Source: Tychonema litorale BBK16 (GTDB lineage: Bacteria; Cyanobacteriota; Cyanobacteriia; Cyanobacteriales; Microcoleaceae). Taken from it: a DNA stretch of 64,000 bases. Positions 19,362 to 27,161 of this stretch are shown one piece after another (position 1 is the first letter of the stretch; the number at the start of each line of letters is the position of its first letter). Location: positions 1 through 64,000 of the forward strand of contig NZ_JAKJHX010000006.1 of NCBI RefSeq assembly GCF_021648855.1. Direction: 5' to 3'. The position numbers and the translations under genes were made by a program. The notes below the pieces were generated by a model, which saw only the letters and a program-made list of their open reading frames with translations, had not been told where the DNA came from and did no database searches.

Positions 19362-19883
19362 ATGCAAGACATTTCGCCAACTTTTTCTCAATTGCCCGAT
19401 CGCGCACAGCTAACTCACCTTAATAATAGCGGTGAAGCCCAAATGGTGGACGTTTCAGCTAAGGTGGCAACGGTGCGACAAGCTGTGGCCGCTGCGAAAG
19501 TACGGATGTCACCGGAGACTTTTGCGGCGATTGAAGCTGGGAATGCGCCCAAGGGTGATGTTTTGGGTACGGCCCGGTTGGCTGGAATTATGGCGGCGAA
19601 GCAGACGGCGAATTTGATTCCTCTGTGTCATCCTCTGCCGCTGAGTAGTGTGGAGGTGCAGGTGATAGCCGATGCTGAGTTACCGGGGTATGAAATTCGG
19701 GCTACGGTGAAAATTAAGGCGGAAACTGGGGTGGAGATGGAGGCGATGACGGCGGTTTCGGTGGCGGCGCTGACTTTGTATGATATGGCGAAAGGGTTGT
19801 CGAAGTCGATCGCGATCGAATCAATTCGACTCGTCAGTAAAACTGGTGGCAAATCTGGAGACTATCACAACCCAGAGGCATAA
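19362..19883 (+). CDS. moaC: Cyclic pyranopterin monophosphate synthase MoaC
   Basis: A 173-residue molybdenum-cofactor enzyme that converts the 3',8-cyclic GTP intermediate made by MoaA into cyclic pyranopterin monophosphate. Family motifs are [36 protein letters not shown] (catalytic His), [20 protein letters not shown], then AKGLSK supplying the Asp/Lys pair, and the ending VSKTGGKSG. Its length is typical. It is cytosolic and stands alone here; other moa genes are outside the window. The ATG at 19362 follows the tRNA-Arg gene on the other strand. Confidence 0.95.
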   Translation: MQDISPTFSQLPDRAQLTHLNNSGEAQMVDVSAKVATVRQAVAAAKVRMSPETFAAIEAGNAPKGDVLGTARLAGIMAAKQTANLIPLCHPLPLSSVEVQVIADAELPGYEIRATVKIKAETGVEMEAMTAVSVAALTLYDMAKGLSKSIAIESIRLVSKTGGKSGDYHNPEA

Positions 19884-19901
19884 ATTCATGTCTTGAGAGG
19901 G

Positions 19902-19924
19902 ATGCAGCATTCAAAAAGCTGCAT
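19902..19924 (+). terminator. Short hairpin after moaC
   Basis: ATGCAGC and GCTGCAT form a 7-bp stem with a 9-base loop, 18 bases past the moaC stop, followed by TTATGATT. A weak terminator candidate. Confidence 0.3.
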
Positions 19925-19970
19925 TTATGATTAAAATAGGCGTGGAACTACTAACAGAAAGTGAAAAACT

Positions 19971-20228
19971 ATGCCTCCTCGTTGGCCCCGAAAACCCGAT
20001 CGCAATGATCCAGAATACCGCCGTTTAGATGATCGGATGAATTTTGCGATTCACGTGGGTCTTTTTTCGGCTTCTAATTCTGGTTTGTGGTTTGTTCACA
20101 ATTTGCAGAAGGCTGATTGGCCTTGGGCTGTTTCGGTAACTGGTGGATGGGCACTGCTGGTGTTTGTCCACGCAATTTACCATTTTGCGATCGCCGATTA
20201 TTCCCCCCTGACTAAGGATTCTGGTTGA
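19971..20228 (+). CDS. Small 2TM-domain protein
   Basis: An 85-residue protein with a basic N-terminus (MPPRWPRKPDRNDPEYRRLDDRMNFAIHVG) and two hydrophobic spans (~28-45 and ~52-72). This matches the 2TM-domain type of small bacterial membrane proteins. Function is unknown. The start is supported by the typical N-terminal PEYRRLDDRMNF segment. It is monocistronic, 87 bases after moaC. Confidence 0.7.
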   Translation: MPPRWPRKPDRNDPEYRRLDDRMNFAIHVGLFSASNSGLWFVHNLQKADWPWAVSVTGGWALLVFVHAIYHFAIADYSPLTKDSG

Positions 20229-20428
20229 GGGGACATTCTGAACTGCTACTCTGTTCCCACTGGCAGAATATGGAATTATTGAACCGCGAAGACGCGAAGG
20301 ACACGAAGGAAGAGAAAAGAAGAAGTAAATCATCTTCTAACGGGAAGGGAGTAAGAGTGTTACTGTGGTTGCATTTCCGTTTTTCCTTCTTCCTTCTGCC
20401 ATAACAAATTAAGTTTCTGGTTTTTAAT

Positions 20429-20731
20429 ATGGCTAATACTACACAGGCGATCGAATCTTTGGCAGCCGAAATCGGTGAAAATGTCTTTATTGACATTGCT
20501 AAGTGGCATTTATATCTGAGAGATGCTCATTTGCATACAGTTGTTGCTGAACAACTTTATTCGATGCTGGAAGATGGCAATTTAGATGCCGACAGAGTTG
20601 AACAAGTTTTGCAAAGTATTCCTGTAAAGTTGGGTGGTGGGAAACGGGAAGTGCCTTTAGCTGATTTGATTCCGATGCAGTGTCAAGTTAAGTTGATGGA
20701 TGTTTTGGAGGAATTTCAGCGCAAGATGTAA
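20429..20731 (+). CDS. DUF3181-family protein
   Basis: A 100-residue soluble protein of the cyanobacterial DUF3181 type. Its sequence runs IESLAAEIGENVFIDIAKWHLYLRDAHLH, LAEQL-like and VKLGGGKREVPLADLIP. No catalytic motif is visible and the role is unknown. Its conservation across cyanobacteria suggests a housekeeping function (inference). It is preceded by a CCTTCTTCC-type filler run and followed by the nested repeat at 20747-20981. Confidence 0.75.
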   Translation: MANTTQAIESLAAEIGENVFIDIAKWHLYLRDAHLHTVVAEQLYSMLEDGNLDADRVEQVLQSIPVKLGGGKREVPLADLIPMQCQVKLMDVLEEFQRKM

Positions 20732-20765
20732 GATCCACAATCAATTGTAGGGACACGGCACTGCC

Positions 20766-20962
20766 CATAGGTGTCAACTTAAGGTAAAACCCAGTCAGAG
20801 ACTGTTGTTTGACTATTAAATCTAGATCCCCCCTAGCCCCCCTTAAGAAGGGGGGGACAGGAGTCTTTTCAAAGTCCCCCTTCTTAAGGGGGATTTAGGG
20901 GGATCTAGACTAAGGTAAAACCGAGAGATACCAATAGTTTCAGGCTTAAGTTGACACTAATG
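20766..20962. mobile_element. MITE-like element, 197 bp, with 18-bp terminal inverted repeats
   Basis: Terminal repeats CATAGGTGTCAACTTAAG (20766-20783) and, inverted, CATTAGTGTCAACTTAAG (20945-20962) match at 16 of 18 positions. Flanking 9-bp copies of GGCACTGCC look like a target duplication. It has no coding capacity, so it must have been moved by a transposase encoded elsewhere (inference). A third, GC-rich repeat is nested inside at 20821-20909. Confidence 0.7.
20821..20909. repeat. GATCCCCC/GGGGGATC hairpin repeat nested in the MITE
   Basis: The arms TCTAGATCCCCCCTAGCCCC... (20821-20857) and the inverted ...GGGGGATTTAGGGGGATCTAGA (20875-20909) pair almost throughout. The core CCCTTAAGAAGGGGG is a widely dispersed cyanobacterial palindrome; a fragment also lies at 52-70. 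Confidence 0.7.
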
Positions 20963-21031
20963 GGCACTGCCGTGTTCCTACGGGGATATTGAATGTACCT
21001 CACAATATCGGGAACCGCTGTATATCTATAA

Positions 21032-21907
21032 CTACATTTGGGGAGTGGGTGGGGAGTCTTGAATTTTAGTAAGTGCTGCTTTCATTTCGGGAGTGGCCAA
21101 GAAGTTTTGAGTGGCTGCGATCAATCGATCGCCCCAAAGGTTTTCTTTGAGAAACTCTGCCCTAGCATAGCGTTTGTCGAGTTTCAAAGCGGCTTCTCCC
21201 ATTGCCAAGCCTTTTGCTTTGTCACCTTTGTTGTATAGTGCTACTGCTAGAGCTAGCATTGGTTCTGCTGCTTTGTTGTCGATCGCGATCGCCTGTTCCC
21301 AGCGTTTAATCGCACCATCGGTATCTCCCATCTCGTATTTGACTAATCCGATATTGTTGATAGCAGGCCAAAGGTTTTTTTCTAAAGCAAAAGCTTTTTC
21401 ATATTGGGCGATCGCATTGTCAAACTGTTTAAGCTTATAAAAAGCATTGCCTAAATCAAATAATGCACCAGGAGTATCTGGTTTTAACTTCAACCCTGAT
21501 TGTAAGTATTCAACAGCTTTTTCATACTTGGATTGCCGAAAATAAGCCTCTCCCAAGACAAACTTAATTGCAGGATTTTTCGGCGACAGAGATTGAGCTT
21601 TTTCCAAAGCATCAATGCCTTTTGGAAACTGTTCGAGTTGAAGGTACAAGCTGCCTAACAAAGTCCAATTTTGAGCATTTTTGGGGGATAATTGTGTGGC
21701 GAGTTCGGCTCTGGGTACAGCGAGTTCGTACTGCTGGAGTCTGGCTAGCTGGACGGCTTCTTCTGCAAGGCTCAAAGCTGTTTGTTCGAGTTGGGCTGAG
21801 TCGATTTGCAGGGTGTAAGGCAGAAGTGCCTGAGCCACGACAGGCTTGGGCATTGTCCACAAACTGAGGGTGAGCAGCAGAGATATTAGAGGAAGGCGAT
21901 TAGGCAC
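21032..21907 (-). CDS. Secreted TPR-repeat protein
   Basis: About 291 residues with an N-terminal signal peptide (RLPLISLLLTLSLW, likely cut near VAQA) and about six tetratricopeptide repeats (for example NAQNWTLLGSLYLQLEQFPKGIDALEKAQSLSPKN). It is probably a periplasmic or lumenal scaffold for protein-protein contacts; the partner is unknown. The GTG at 21907 places the signal peptide at the very start. In-frame ATGs at 21961 and 21979 would add residues partly translated from the ATTAGTCATT filler repeat. It is not clearly in an operon; the clock-adjacent kinase gene lies upstream beyond 22078. Confidence 0.75.
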   Translation of the reverse strand: MPNRLPLISLLLTLSLWTMPKPVVAQALLPYTLQIDSAQLEQTALSLAEEAVQLARLQQYELAVPRAELATQLSPKNAQNWTLLGSLYLQLEQFPKGIDALEKAQSLSPKNPAIKFVLGEAYFRQSKYEKAVEYLQSGLKLKPDTPGALFDLGNAFYKLKQFDNAIAQYEKAFALEKNLWPAINNIGLVKYEMGDTDGAIKRWEQAIAIDNKAAEPMLALAVALYNKGDKAKGLAMGEAALKLDKRYARAEFLKENLWGDRLIAATQNFLATPEMKAALTKIQDSPPTPQM

Positions 21908-22077
21908 TGTACAGCCCCAGCAAAAAATATAATGGTTTCTCGATCGTCCATAATAACTCATAATTGGGGAATTAGTCATTAGTCATTGGTAATTGGTAAT
22001 TGCAAAATTGGTAAGTTGAGATCGGGTTAGCTACCATCTGTGGTTCTGACCAATTCCCCATTCCCAATTCCCAATTC

Positions 22078-25000
22078 CTATCTCAAAGTATGTTGAATTC
22101 GCTCTAACAATTGGGCAGCCGACAGAGAAGAAGGCAAAATTTTAGCAGATACTTCTTGCAACATAAAGTTGATCGCCTCCGATTCCGAAGTTGCGACAGA
22201 CCGATAATCCAACACTAAAATAGGCGGTTTTTCGGTCATTTGTCGCAGATTAGATAGTGCTTGCAACATAGCGGATGATTCTGAGGGCGCATCTCGCAAG
22301 CAAAGCAAAACCAAGTCAACGCTTTGAGATTGCAACTGCTGCAAAACTTCCTTCCAACGGAGACCAATTGTTCCTCGAAAACCTGCGGTTTGGATGTACT
22401 GAATCAAAGCTTGAAAGTTGGGTAGAAAAAACTCAGAGCTGGGAATGGGAAACTCGATATTTGTCGATCGACAATCGCAATGTTGCACTTCATCTGTATC
22501 CCTATTTTCCTCAGCAGTTCCAGCTAAGTCAGATAAAGTCGAAATGTCGGCAAATAAAATGCTGGGCTTCCAACTCATACCAGCAGCTACTTGAATAACT
22601 TGCCACAAAGCAGGTGCTACTAGAGGAGTGTCGGAAGTGACGTTACCGTTCGCCAAACACGGAAATACTGACAGTCCCTTGACTTGATTGGCTAGTTGTG
22701 TAGTTGTGGGGTCTAAAGTTACCAAAGGGAGAGAACTCAAACTCCGAGACAGACTTAACTGTTTGATAAAAGCTGAGGGGCTTTCTAGTTGATTTGTACC
22801 GTCTAAGACGATGACATCGGGACACCAGATGCGGGCGACAAGTTCTGCCTGACCGAGGTCATCGGCTTCTAAGACCCGGCAATAGTTATGGTTCAGTAAT
22901 AAAGATGAACCTTGGGAGGAACTGTTTTGCGGGCTGAGCCACAAAATAGTCAAAGAACTTCTCACATTGCGCGCATTGGTGTCGCGACCGATTAAATCGC
23001 CCAGTAGTATTCTCAAAGCGGGTTCTGTGACGGGTAAGCTTAAGAAGCCTTCGGCTCGGTTGACTGAGGCTCGTTCTTTTTCACCTCTGGTGGCGGTGAC
23101 GATCGCAGGTATCGATCGAGTATCTGGGTCGCTTTTGAGCAGTGTCAGCACGTCCCAGCCCGACAGCAGTGGCAGTAGCGGGTTGAGGAAAATCACTTCT
23201 GGACTGAACCTGCGGGCTTTTTCTAGTGCTTCGGTGCCGGAACGGGCGACGATTACTTGATAGCCTAAACCTGTGAGGACGTTGGTTAAATTTTCGATAT
23301 ATTTCGGAACTGCTTCGACGATTAATACTAGGCGAGATCGAGAACCCGCGATCGGATACTGATATTTTGGTTTGAATAATTCTGGATCTAGGGCTGTAGA
23401 TTCTGCTGATTCTTCCGTACTGTTTCCTGGAGGATTTGGTGGCAAGAGCAAGGTAAATTGAGAGCCTTGACCTTCTGAGGAAATAAACGAAACGTCTCCG
23501 CCGTGAAGTCTAGCTAAACGTTGAGTCAGTACCAGCCCCAGTCCGGTTCCTTGAAATCGGCGAGTCAGGGGGCTTTCTAACTGTTGGAATTTTTGAAATA
23601 TCAAGTGTTGTTTGTCTGCGGGAATTCCGATACCCGTGTCCCAAACGGTGAATGCAATCCAGCCTTCCCAAATATTCACTTTCAAGCCAATTTTGCCGCC
23701 TATTTCTGTAAATTTTAAGGCGTTGGATAAAAGGTTGACGAGCATTTGTCGCAACCGCAGTTCGTCGGCAATTAAGTGGCTTAGTCCTGGTTCAATTTCT
23801 AGTGTAAATTCGGTTTCGATGGCGGATTCGCCCGCAGGGTTTGTGGTAGTTACCTCCGATTTTAGTGTGGATTTTTCTTCTTGTTTTTGAAGTAGTTGAG
23901 CTTGTTCAAAGGCTCTGTTGCAGGCGCTGGTAATTTCTACGGGTTCAAGGTTTAGTTCTAGTTGCCCGGTTTCCATCCTGGTCAAGTCTAAAATATCGTT
24001 AACTATTGTCATTAAGTGTCGCCCGCTTTTATGGATTAGTTTGGCGTAGCGAGTTTGACGATCGTTGAGTTCTCCGATTAATTTATCTTTGAGGAGGCTG
24101 GATAAACCGAGGACTGCGGTGAGGGGGGTTTTTAGTTCGTGGCTGATACAGGACAAAAATTCGTCTTTGAGTCGATTGAGATGGATTAAGTCTGCATTTT
24201 TTGCTGCTAGTTCTTTGGCGACTAAATGTTCTTCGGTGACATCTTGTCCCATTACTAAAATCAGGTTGTCGGAGAGTGGCTGTTTGACAAATTGCCAGAT
24301 TCGTTCTTGACCTTTTTGGACGGGACAGTCACAAATGTAGGTGTCTGGTTTGCCTGCGATTGGACACCAAGCTGGGCCCTTTAAGGTGGATGGGGAGGCG
24401 GCGGCGTACAGGGGTAGGGGACAACTGGCTGCGGTGGAGTCGCGATCGCCCGATCGCGCTACTCCCACTAAGCTTCTGAATTCTTGGGTGACGGCTAAAT
24501 TTGGCGCGCTCTTATATTCGGTTGGCTCCTTGCTTGGTTTATGGGAAGGTGGCCGATGGGGATTGACTGCTGGTTCTGGGACTGGTTCGGGGCCGGCTCC
24601 GAGTAAGATTCGCCATGCTGCGTTTTGACTGACTATTTGTCCGGTGGGGGTTTGCAATCTCAGGGGTAGGGGCAGTTGTTCTAGGAGTTGAACCAGGGAA
24701 TCGAGGTTTTCTGAGGGTTTTAGTCCTGCTTCTAGAAAGCGTAATTGAGCGTCTAGGGCAGTGGCAATGACGGATTGTGCCGGTACCTGTCCAAGTTCTC
24801 TGGCTGCTGTTTGTTGAGCTTTTAGGCTGTATTCTGAGGCTGTGGAGTGTTTGATGGAGTTGCTGTTTAGGGCTGCGAATTGCATCAGGCTCATAATGTT
24901 GAGCAGTCCCAAAAATTGGTCTTCGGAATTGGTCAGGGCGATCGGGCGATCGAAATATTTGCCCTCGGTTTCGCCTCCCTCTCCTGGGGTATGAAGTTCT

Positions 25001-25299
25001 GCTGTTTGCAGATATTGCCAAAATTCGGTCACGCTCAAATCTCCCGATATTGTTCTCAGGGGTGCGATCGCGATCGGGTTCTCTGACAGGGGTTGTTGCC
25101 ATTTGCCGTCTCTGTCTGCCAGTGGCATGAGGCTGCGGAGGTAAACTAATCCTAGGGGCTGTAGCTGTTCGTTGACTACTACGATGCGATCGCAGTTTCC
25201 CTGACTGAAAATTGACCGCAGTGTTTTGAGCTGAGCTGTCGGTCGGCACAGTGACACTGGTTCGATAAAATTTTGGAGACTGGGGCGAGTTTGTGGCAT
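22078..25299 (-). CDS. Clock-adjacent hybrid sensor kinase with CBS-like, PAS, kinase and three degenerate receiver-like domains
   Basis: 1073 residues. Residues ~10-150 resemble a CBS pair (GNCDRIVVVNEQLQPLGLVYLRSL). Residues ~195-345 form a PAS-like sensor. The DHp H-box is SCISHELKTPLTAVLGLS, His387. The HATPase (~510-640) has NLLSNALKF, DTGIGIPAD and GTGLGLVLT, so kinase activity should be intact. Three receiver-like folds follow. The first (~655-770) has LIVEAVP in place of the acidic pair and FLNPLLP with Asn706 where the phosphoacceptor Asp belongs. The second and third lack normal receiver motifs (LVLLCLRD). These look like pseudo-receivers, as in KaiA and CikA. It is divergent from kaiA across 310 bases. 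A clock input/output role is inference from position. Confidence 0.82.
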   Translation of the reverse strand: MPQTRPSLQNFIEPVSLCRPTAQLKTLRSIFSQGNCDRIVVVNEQLQPLGLVYLRSLMPLADRDGKWQQPLSENPIAIAPLRTISGDLSVTEFWQYLQTAELHTPGEGGETEGKYFDRPIALTNSEDQFLGLLNIMSLMQFAALNSNSIKHSTASEYSLKAQQTAARELGQVPAQSVIATALDAQLRFLEAGLKPSENLDSLVQLLEQLPLPLRLQTPTGQIVSQNAAWRILLGAGPEPVPEPAVNPHRPPSHKPSKEPTEYKSAPNLAVTQEFRSLVGVARSGDRDSTAASCPLPLYAAASPSTLKGPAWCPIAGKPDTYICDCPVQKGQERIWQFVKQPLSDNLILVMGQDVTEEHLVAKELAAKNADLIHLNRLKDEFLSCISHELKTPLTAVLGLSSLLKDKLIGELNDRQTRYAKLIHKSGRHLMTIVNDILDLTRMETGQLELNLEPVEITSACNRAFEQAQLLQKQEEKSTLKSEVTTTNPAGESAIETEFTLEIEPGLSHLIADELRLRQMLVNLLSNALKFTEIGGKIGLKVNIWEGWIAFTVWDTGIGIPADKQHLIFQKFQQLESPLTRRFQGTGLGLVLTQRLARLHGGDVSFISSEGQGSQFTLLLPPNPPGNSTEESAESTALDPELFKPKYQYPIAGSRSRLVLIVEAVPKYIENLTNVLTGLGYQVIVARSGTEALEKARRFSPEVIFLNPLLPLLSGWDVLTLLKSDPDTRSIPAIVTATRGEKERASVNRAEGFLSLPVTEPALRILLGDLIGRDTNARNVRSSLTILWLSPQNSSSQGSSLLLNHNYCRVLEADDLGQAELVARIWCPDVIVLDGTNQLESPSAFIKQLSLSRSLSSLPLVTLDPTTTQLANQVKGLSVFPCLANGNVTSDTPLVAPALWQVIQVAAGMSWKPSILFADISTLSDLAGTAEENRDTDEVQHCDCRSTNIEFPIPSSEFFLPNFQALIQYIQTAGFRGTIGLRWKEVLQQLQSQSVDLVLLCLRDAPSESSAMLQALSNLRQMTEKPPILVLDYRSVATSESEAINFMLQEVSAKILPSSLSAAQLLERIQHTLR

Positions 25300-25609
25300 A
25301 ACGAACCTGAGAATCAGCTCCCCTGAGCAGTAATATTTTTGAGACCCAATATAGCTGCCGATTTTTAGATCTCATTTGTTTTATATCAGCCGGCGCGAGA
25401 CCTCGGAGCTGGATTGATCCCCGTGCGTTCGATACCAGTGCCTGATTTGAGGTCACTAGCACTTATTTTAAGGCTTAAGCTTAATTGCAGAAATCAGCCT
25501 GGAGGTATTTGACCTTGTAGCAAAGGATTACTGTTCAATTAACCTTCTGTGACAAGGTTGTCACTAATTTTGCAGTTAAGATTGGTTACAATGATTGTTA
25601 AAATGTTAA
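25300..25609. promoter_or_regulatory. Divergent control region between hybrid kinase and kaiA
   Basis: 310 non-coding bases. The best element is the 16-base palindrome GTGACAAGGTTGTCAC (25549-25564), overlapping an AACCTT/AAGGTT repeat (25541-25559). TACAAT (25587-25592) is a possible -10 box for kaiA; no -35 box at normal spacing is visible. No NtcA-type GTA-N8-TAC site was found. Confidence 0.5.
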
Positions 25610-26617
25610 GTGTTTGTAAAGGAGATATCAACTCTGAGCGATCCAACATTTTCGGGCAACTTAGCTGTTTCCCCTACACCTTTGCTTCCCCAACTGTCTA
25701 TATGTATTTTTGTCAAGTCTGAGGAACTAGCAGCCTCTGCGATCGAGCTTTTGGGGGGCGGACGCTATACTTTGATGCAGGTTAGGTCGGCGATCGAGTT
25801 TTTTGAATACCTGAAGCACAATTACCACCTAGACTGTTTGGTTTTTGAAGTAGATGGGGATCTGCGATCGCTCACTGGTAAGCTGCAAGAACGATCGATC
25901 TTTTTACCGGCTGTGATTTTTTCAACAAAACCGGGAGATGATGGAATACCAGAACAGTCATCTTCATCGGGTTTTGAAACTAGGGCTGGTACGTGGCAGA
26001 AAAGTGAAGAGCAAAGTTGCTCTTTTTTTTACCATCCTGCTGAGGTGCAACTGCCAATTGCTCGATCGGGCGAAATTGTTGCTAGTATCGATCGGGCGAT
26101 CACCCAATTTCTGAAACTTTCGACTCCGGTTCCTTTTGATGACCAATCCGCCAACGTTTGTGCAACAGCACAACTGACTGCTCAAAGTTTGCTTCAGCGA
26201 CAGCAGCGCCGACTTTCTGAAAAATTGCGGGAGCGATTAGGATACTTAGGTGTGTATTATAAGAGAAATTCCCAGAATTTTTTGCGTAATCTGTCTCCCC
26301 AAGAAAAGACAAAATTTTTGGAGCAATTAAAGTTAATTTATCGAAAAATTGTTTTGAATTATTTTTCTGAAGATACTGCGGTAAATAATCAAATAGATGA
26401 ATTTGTGAATTTAGCTTTTTTTGCCGATGTTCCTGTGACTCAAGTTGTGGAAATTCACATGGAATTAATGGACGAGTTCGCCAAACAACTAAAATTAGAA
26501 GGGCGTAGCGAAGAAATATTGCTGGATTACCGTTTGACTCTAATCGACGCGATCGCTCATTTGTGCGAAATGTACAGGCGATCGATTCCCAAAGACACAT
26601 CGGAAGGTAGAAGGTAA
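25610..26617 (+). CDS. kaiA: Circadian clock protein KaiA
   Basis: Up to 335 residues, the full-length form rather than the short C-terminal form seen in some filamentous strains. The N-terminal pseudo-receiver domain (~25-150: ICIFVKSEELAASAIELLG) has no phosphoacceptor Asp. The C-terminal four-helix KaiC-binding/dimer domain (~205-325) is strongly conserved (RLGYLGVYYKRN, FFADVPVTQVVEIHMELMDEFAKQL, EEILLDYRLTLIDAIAHLCEMYRRSIP). KaiA pulls the KaiC A-loop outward and stimulates phosphorylation. There is no ATG near the start. GTG 25610 has no ribosome site, while AAGGAG (25619-25624) stands 9 bases before in-frame CTG 25634, so the true start may be the CTG. kaiB follows after 105 bases. Confidence 0.95.
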   Translation: MFVKEISTLSDPTFSGNLAVSPTPLLPQLSICIFVKSEELAASAIELLGGGRYTLMQVRSAIEFFEYLKHNYHLDCLVFEVDGDLRSLTGKLQERSIFLPAVIFSTKPGDDGIPEQSSSSGFETRAGTWQKSEEQSCSFFYHPAEVQLPIARSGEIVASIDRAITQFLKLSTPVPFDDQSANVCATAQLTAQSLLQRQQRRLSEKLRERLGYLGVYYKRNSQNFLRNLSPQEKTKFLEQLKLIYRKIVLNYFSEDTAVNNQIDEFVNLAFFADVPVTQVVEIHMELMDEFAKQLKLEGRSEEILLDYRLTLIDAIAHLCEMYRRSIPKDTSEGRR

Positions 26618-26722
26618 AATCAGGCTAAAATTATTATAAAATACCAAAGAAAAGGGGATTTAAGACAAATAACAACTACAACTAAAATGTGACAACTAAC
26701 ACTCAACGTTTAACAAAAGTTC

Positions 26723-27037
26723 ATGAGTCCTCTGAAGAAAACCTACGTTCTGAAGCTTTACGTTGCGGGGAATACTCCCAACTCAGTGCGAGCTTTAAAA
26801 ACCCTTAAGGATATCCTCGAACAAGAGTTCCAAGGAGTCTACGCGCTGAAAGTGATAGATGTGCTCAAAAATCCTCAACTAGCAGAAGAGGATAAAATTT
26901 TGGCAACTCCTACCCTGGCAAAAATCCTGCCACCTCCGGTGCGAAAAATTATTGGTGATTTGTCCGATCGGGAAAAAGTTCTGATAGGATTAGATTTGCT
27001 CTATGAAGAACTTCGCGAAGAAGACATGAATTCATAA
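26723..27037 (+). CDS. kaiB: Circadian clock protein KaiB
   Basis: A 104-residue KaiB, the normal length. The sequence is typical throughout: [55 protein letters not shown]. KaiB is a fold-switching protein. In its thioredoxin-like form it binds the CI ring of phosphorylated KaiC, sequesters KaiA, and competes with SasA for the same surface. It is cytosolic. It sits 105 bases after kaiA and 124 bases before kaiC, wide gaps that leave room for separate promoters. The acidic tail ([10 protein letters not shown]) is usual. Confidence 0.97.
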   Translation: MSPLKKTYVLKLYVAGNTPNSVRALKTLKDILEQEFQGVYALKVIDVLKNPQLAEEDKILATPTLAKILPPPVRKIIGDLSDREKVLIGLDLLYEELREEDMNS

Positions 27038-27161
27038 GATGACAGTCATTAGCCAGCAGTCATTAGTATGGAGCGGTAGTACAAGCTAAACACTGAGTAC
27101 AAATGCTTCTGCGGTTAATGACTGAAAATTTAAAAAAAACAGACAATTGATAAAAATCCAC

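Larger units (their letters stand above)
20747..20981. repeat. GGACACGGCA palindromic repeat interrupted by an insertion
   Basis: The outer halves GTAGGGACACGGCACTGCC (20747-20765) and GGCACTGCCGTGTTCCTAC (20963-20981) are the two arms of one palindromic repeat, separated by 197 foreign bases. The nine bases GGCACTGCC appear on both sides, as expected for a target-site duplication. Confidence 0.75.

Noticed and set aside
24539..25462. 307-residue frame on the same strand as the hybrid kinase
   Set aside because: It is a Ser/Arg/Thr-rich off-frame reading of the kinase's N-terminal part; the kinase frame shows real domains.
25548..25565. Canonical CRP/SyCRP1 site
   Set aside because: The half sites TGTGA and TCAC are separated by 8 bases rather than 6, so I keep it only as an unassigned palindrome.
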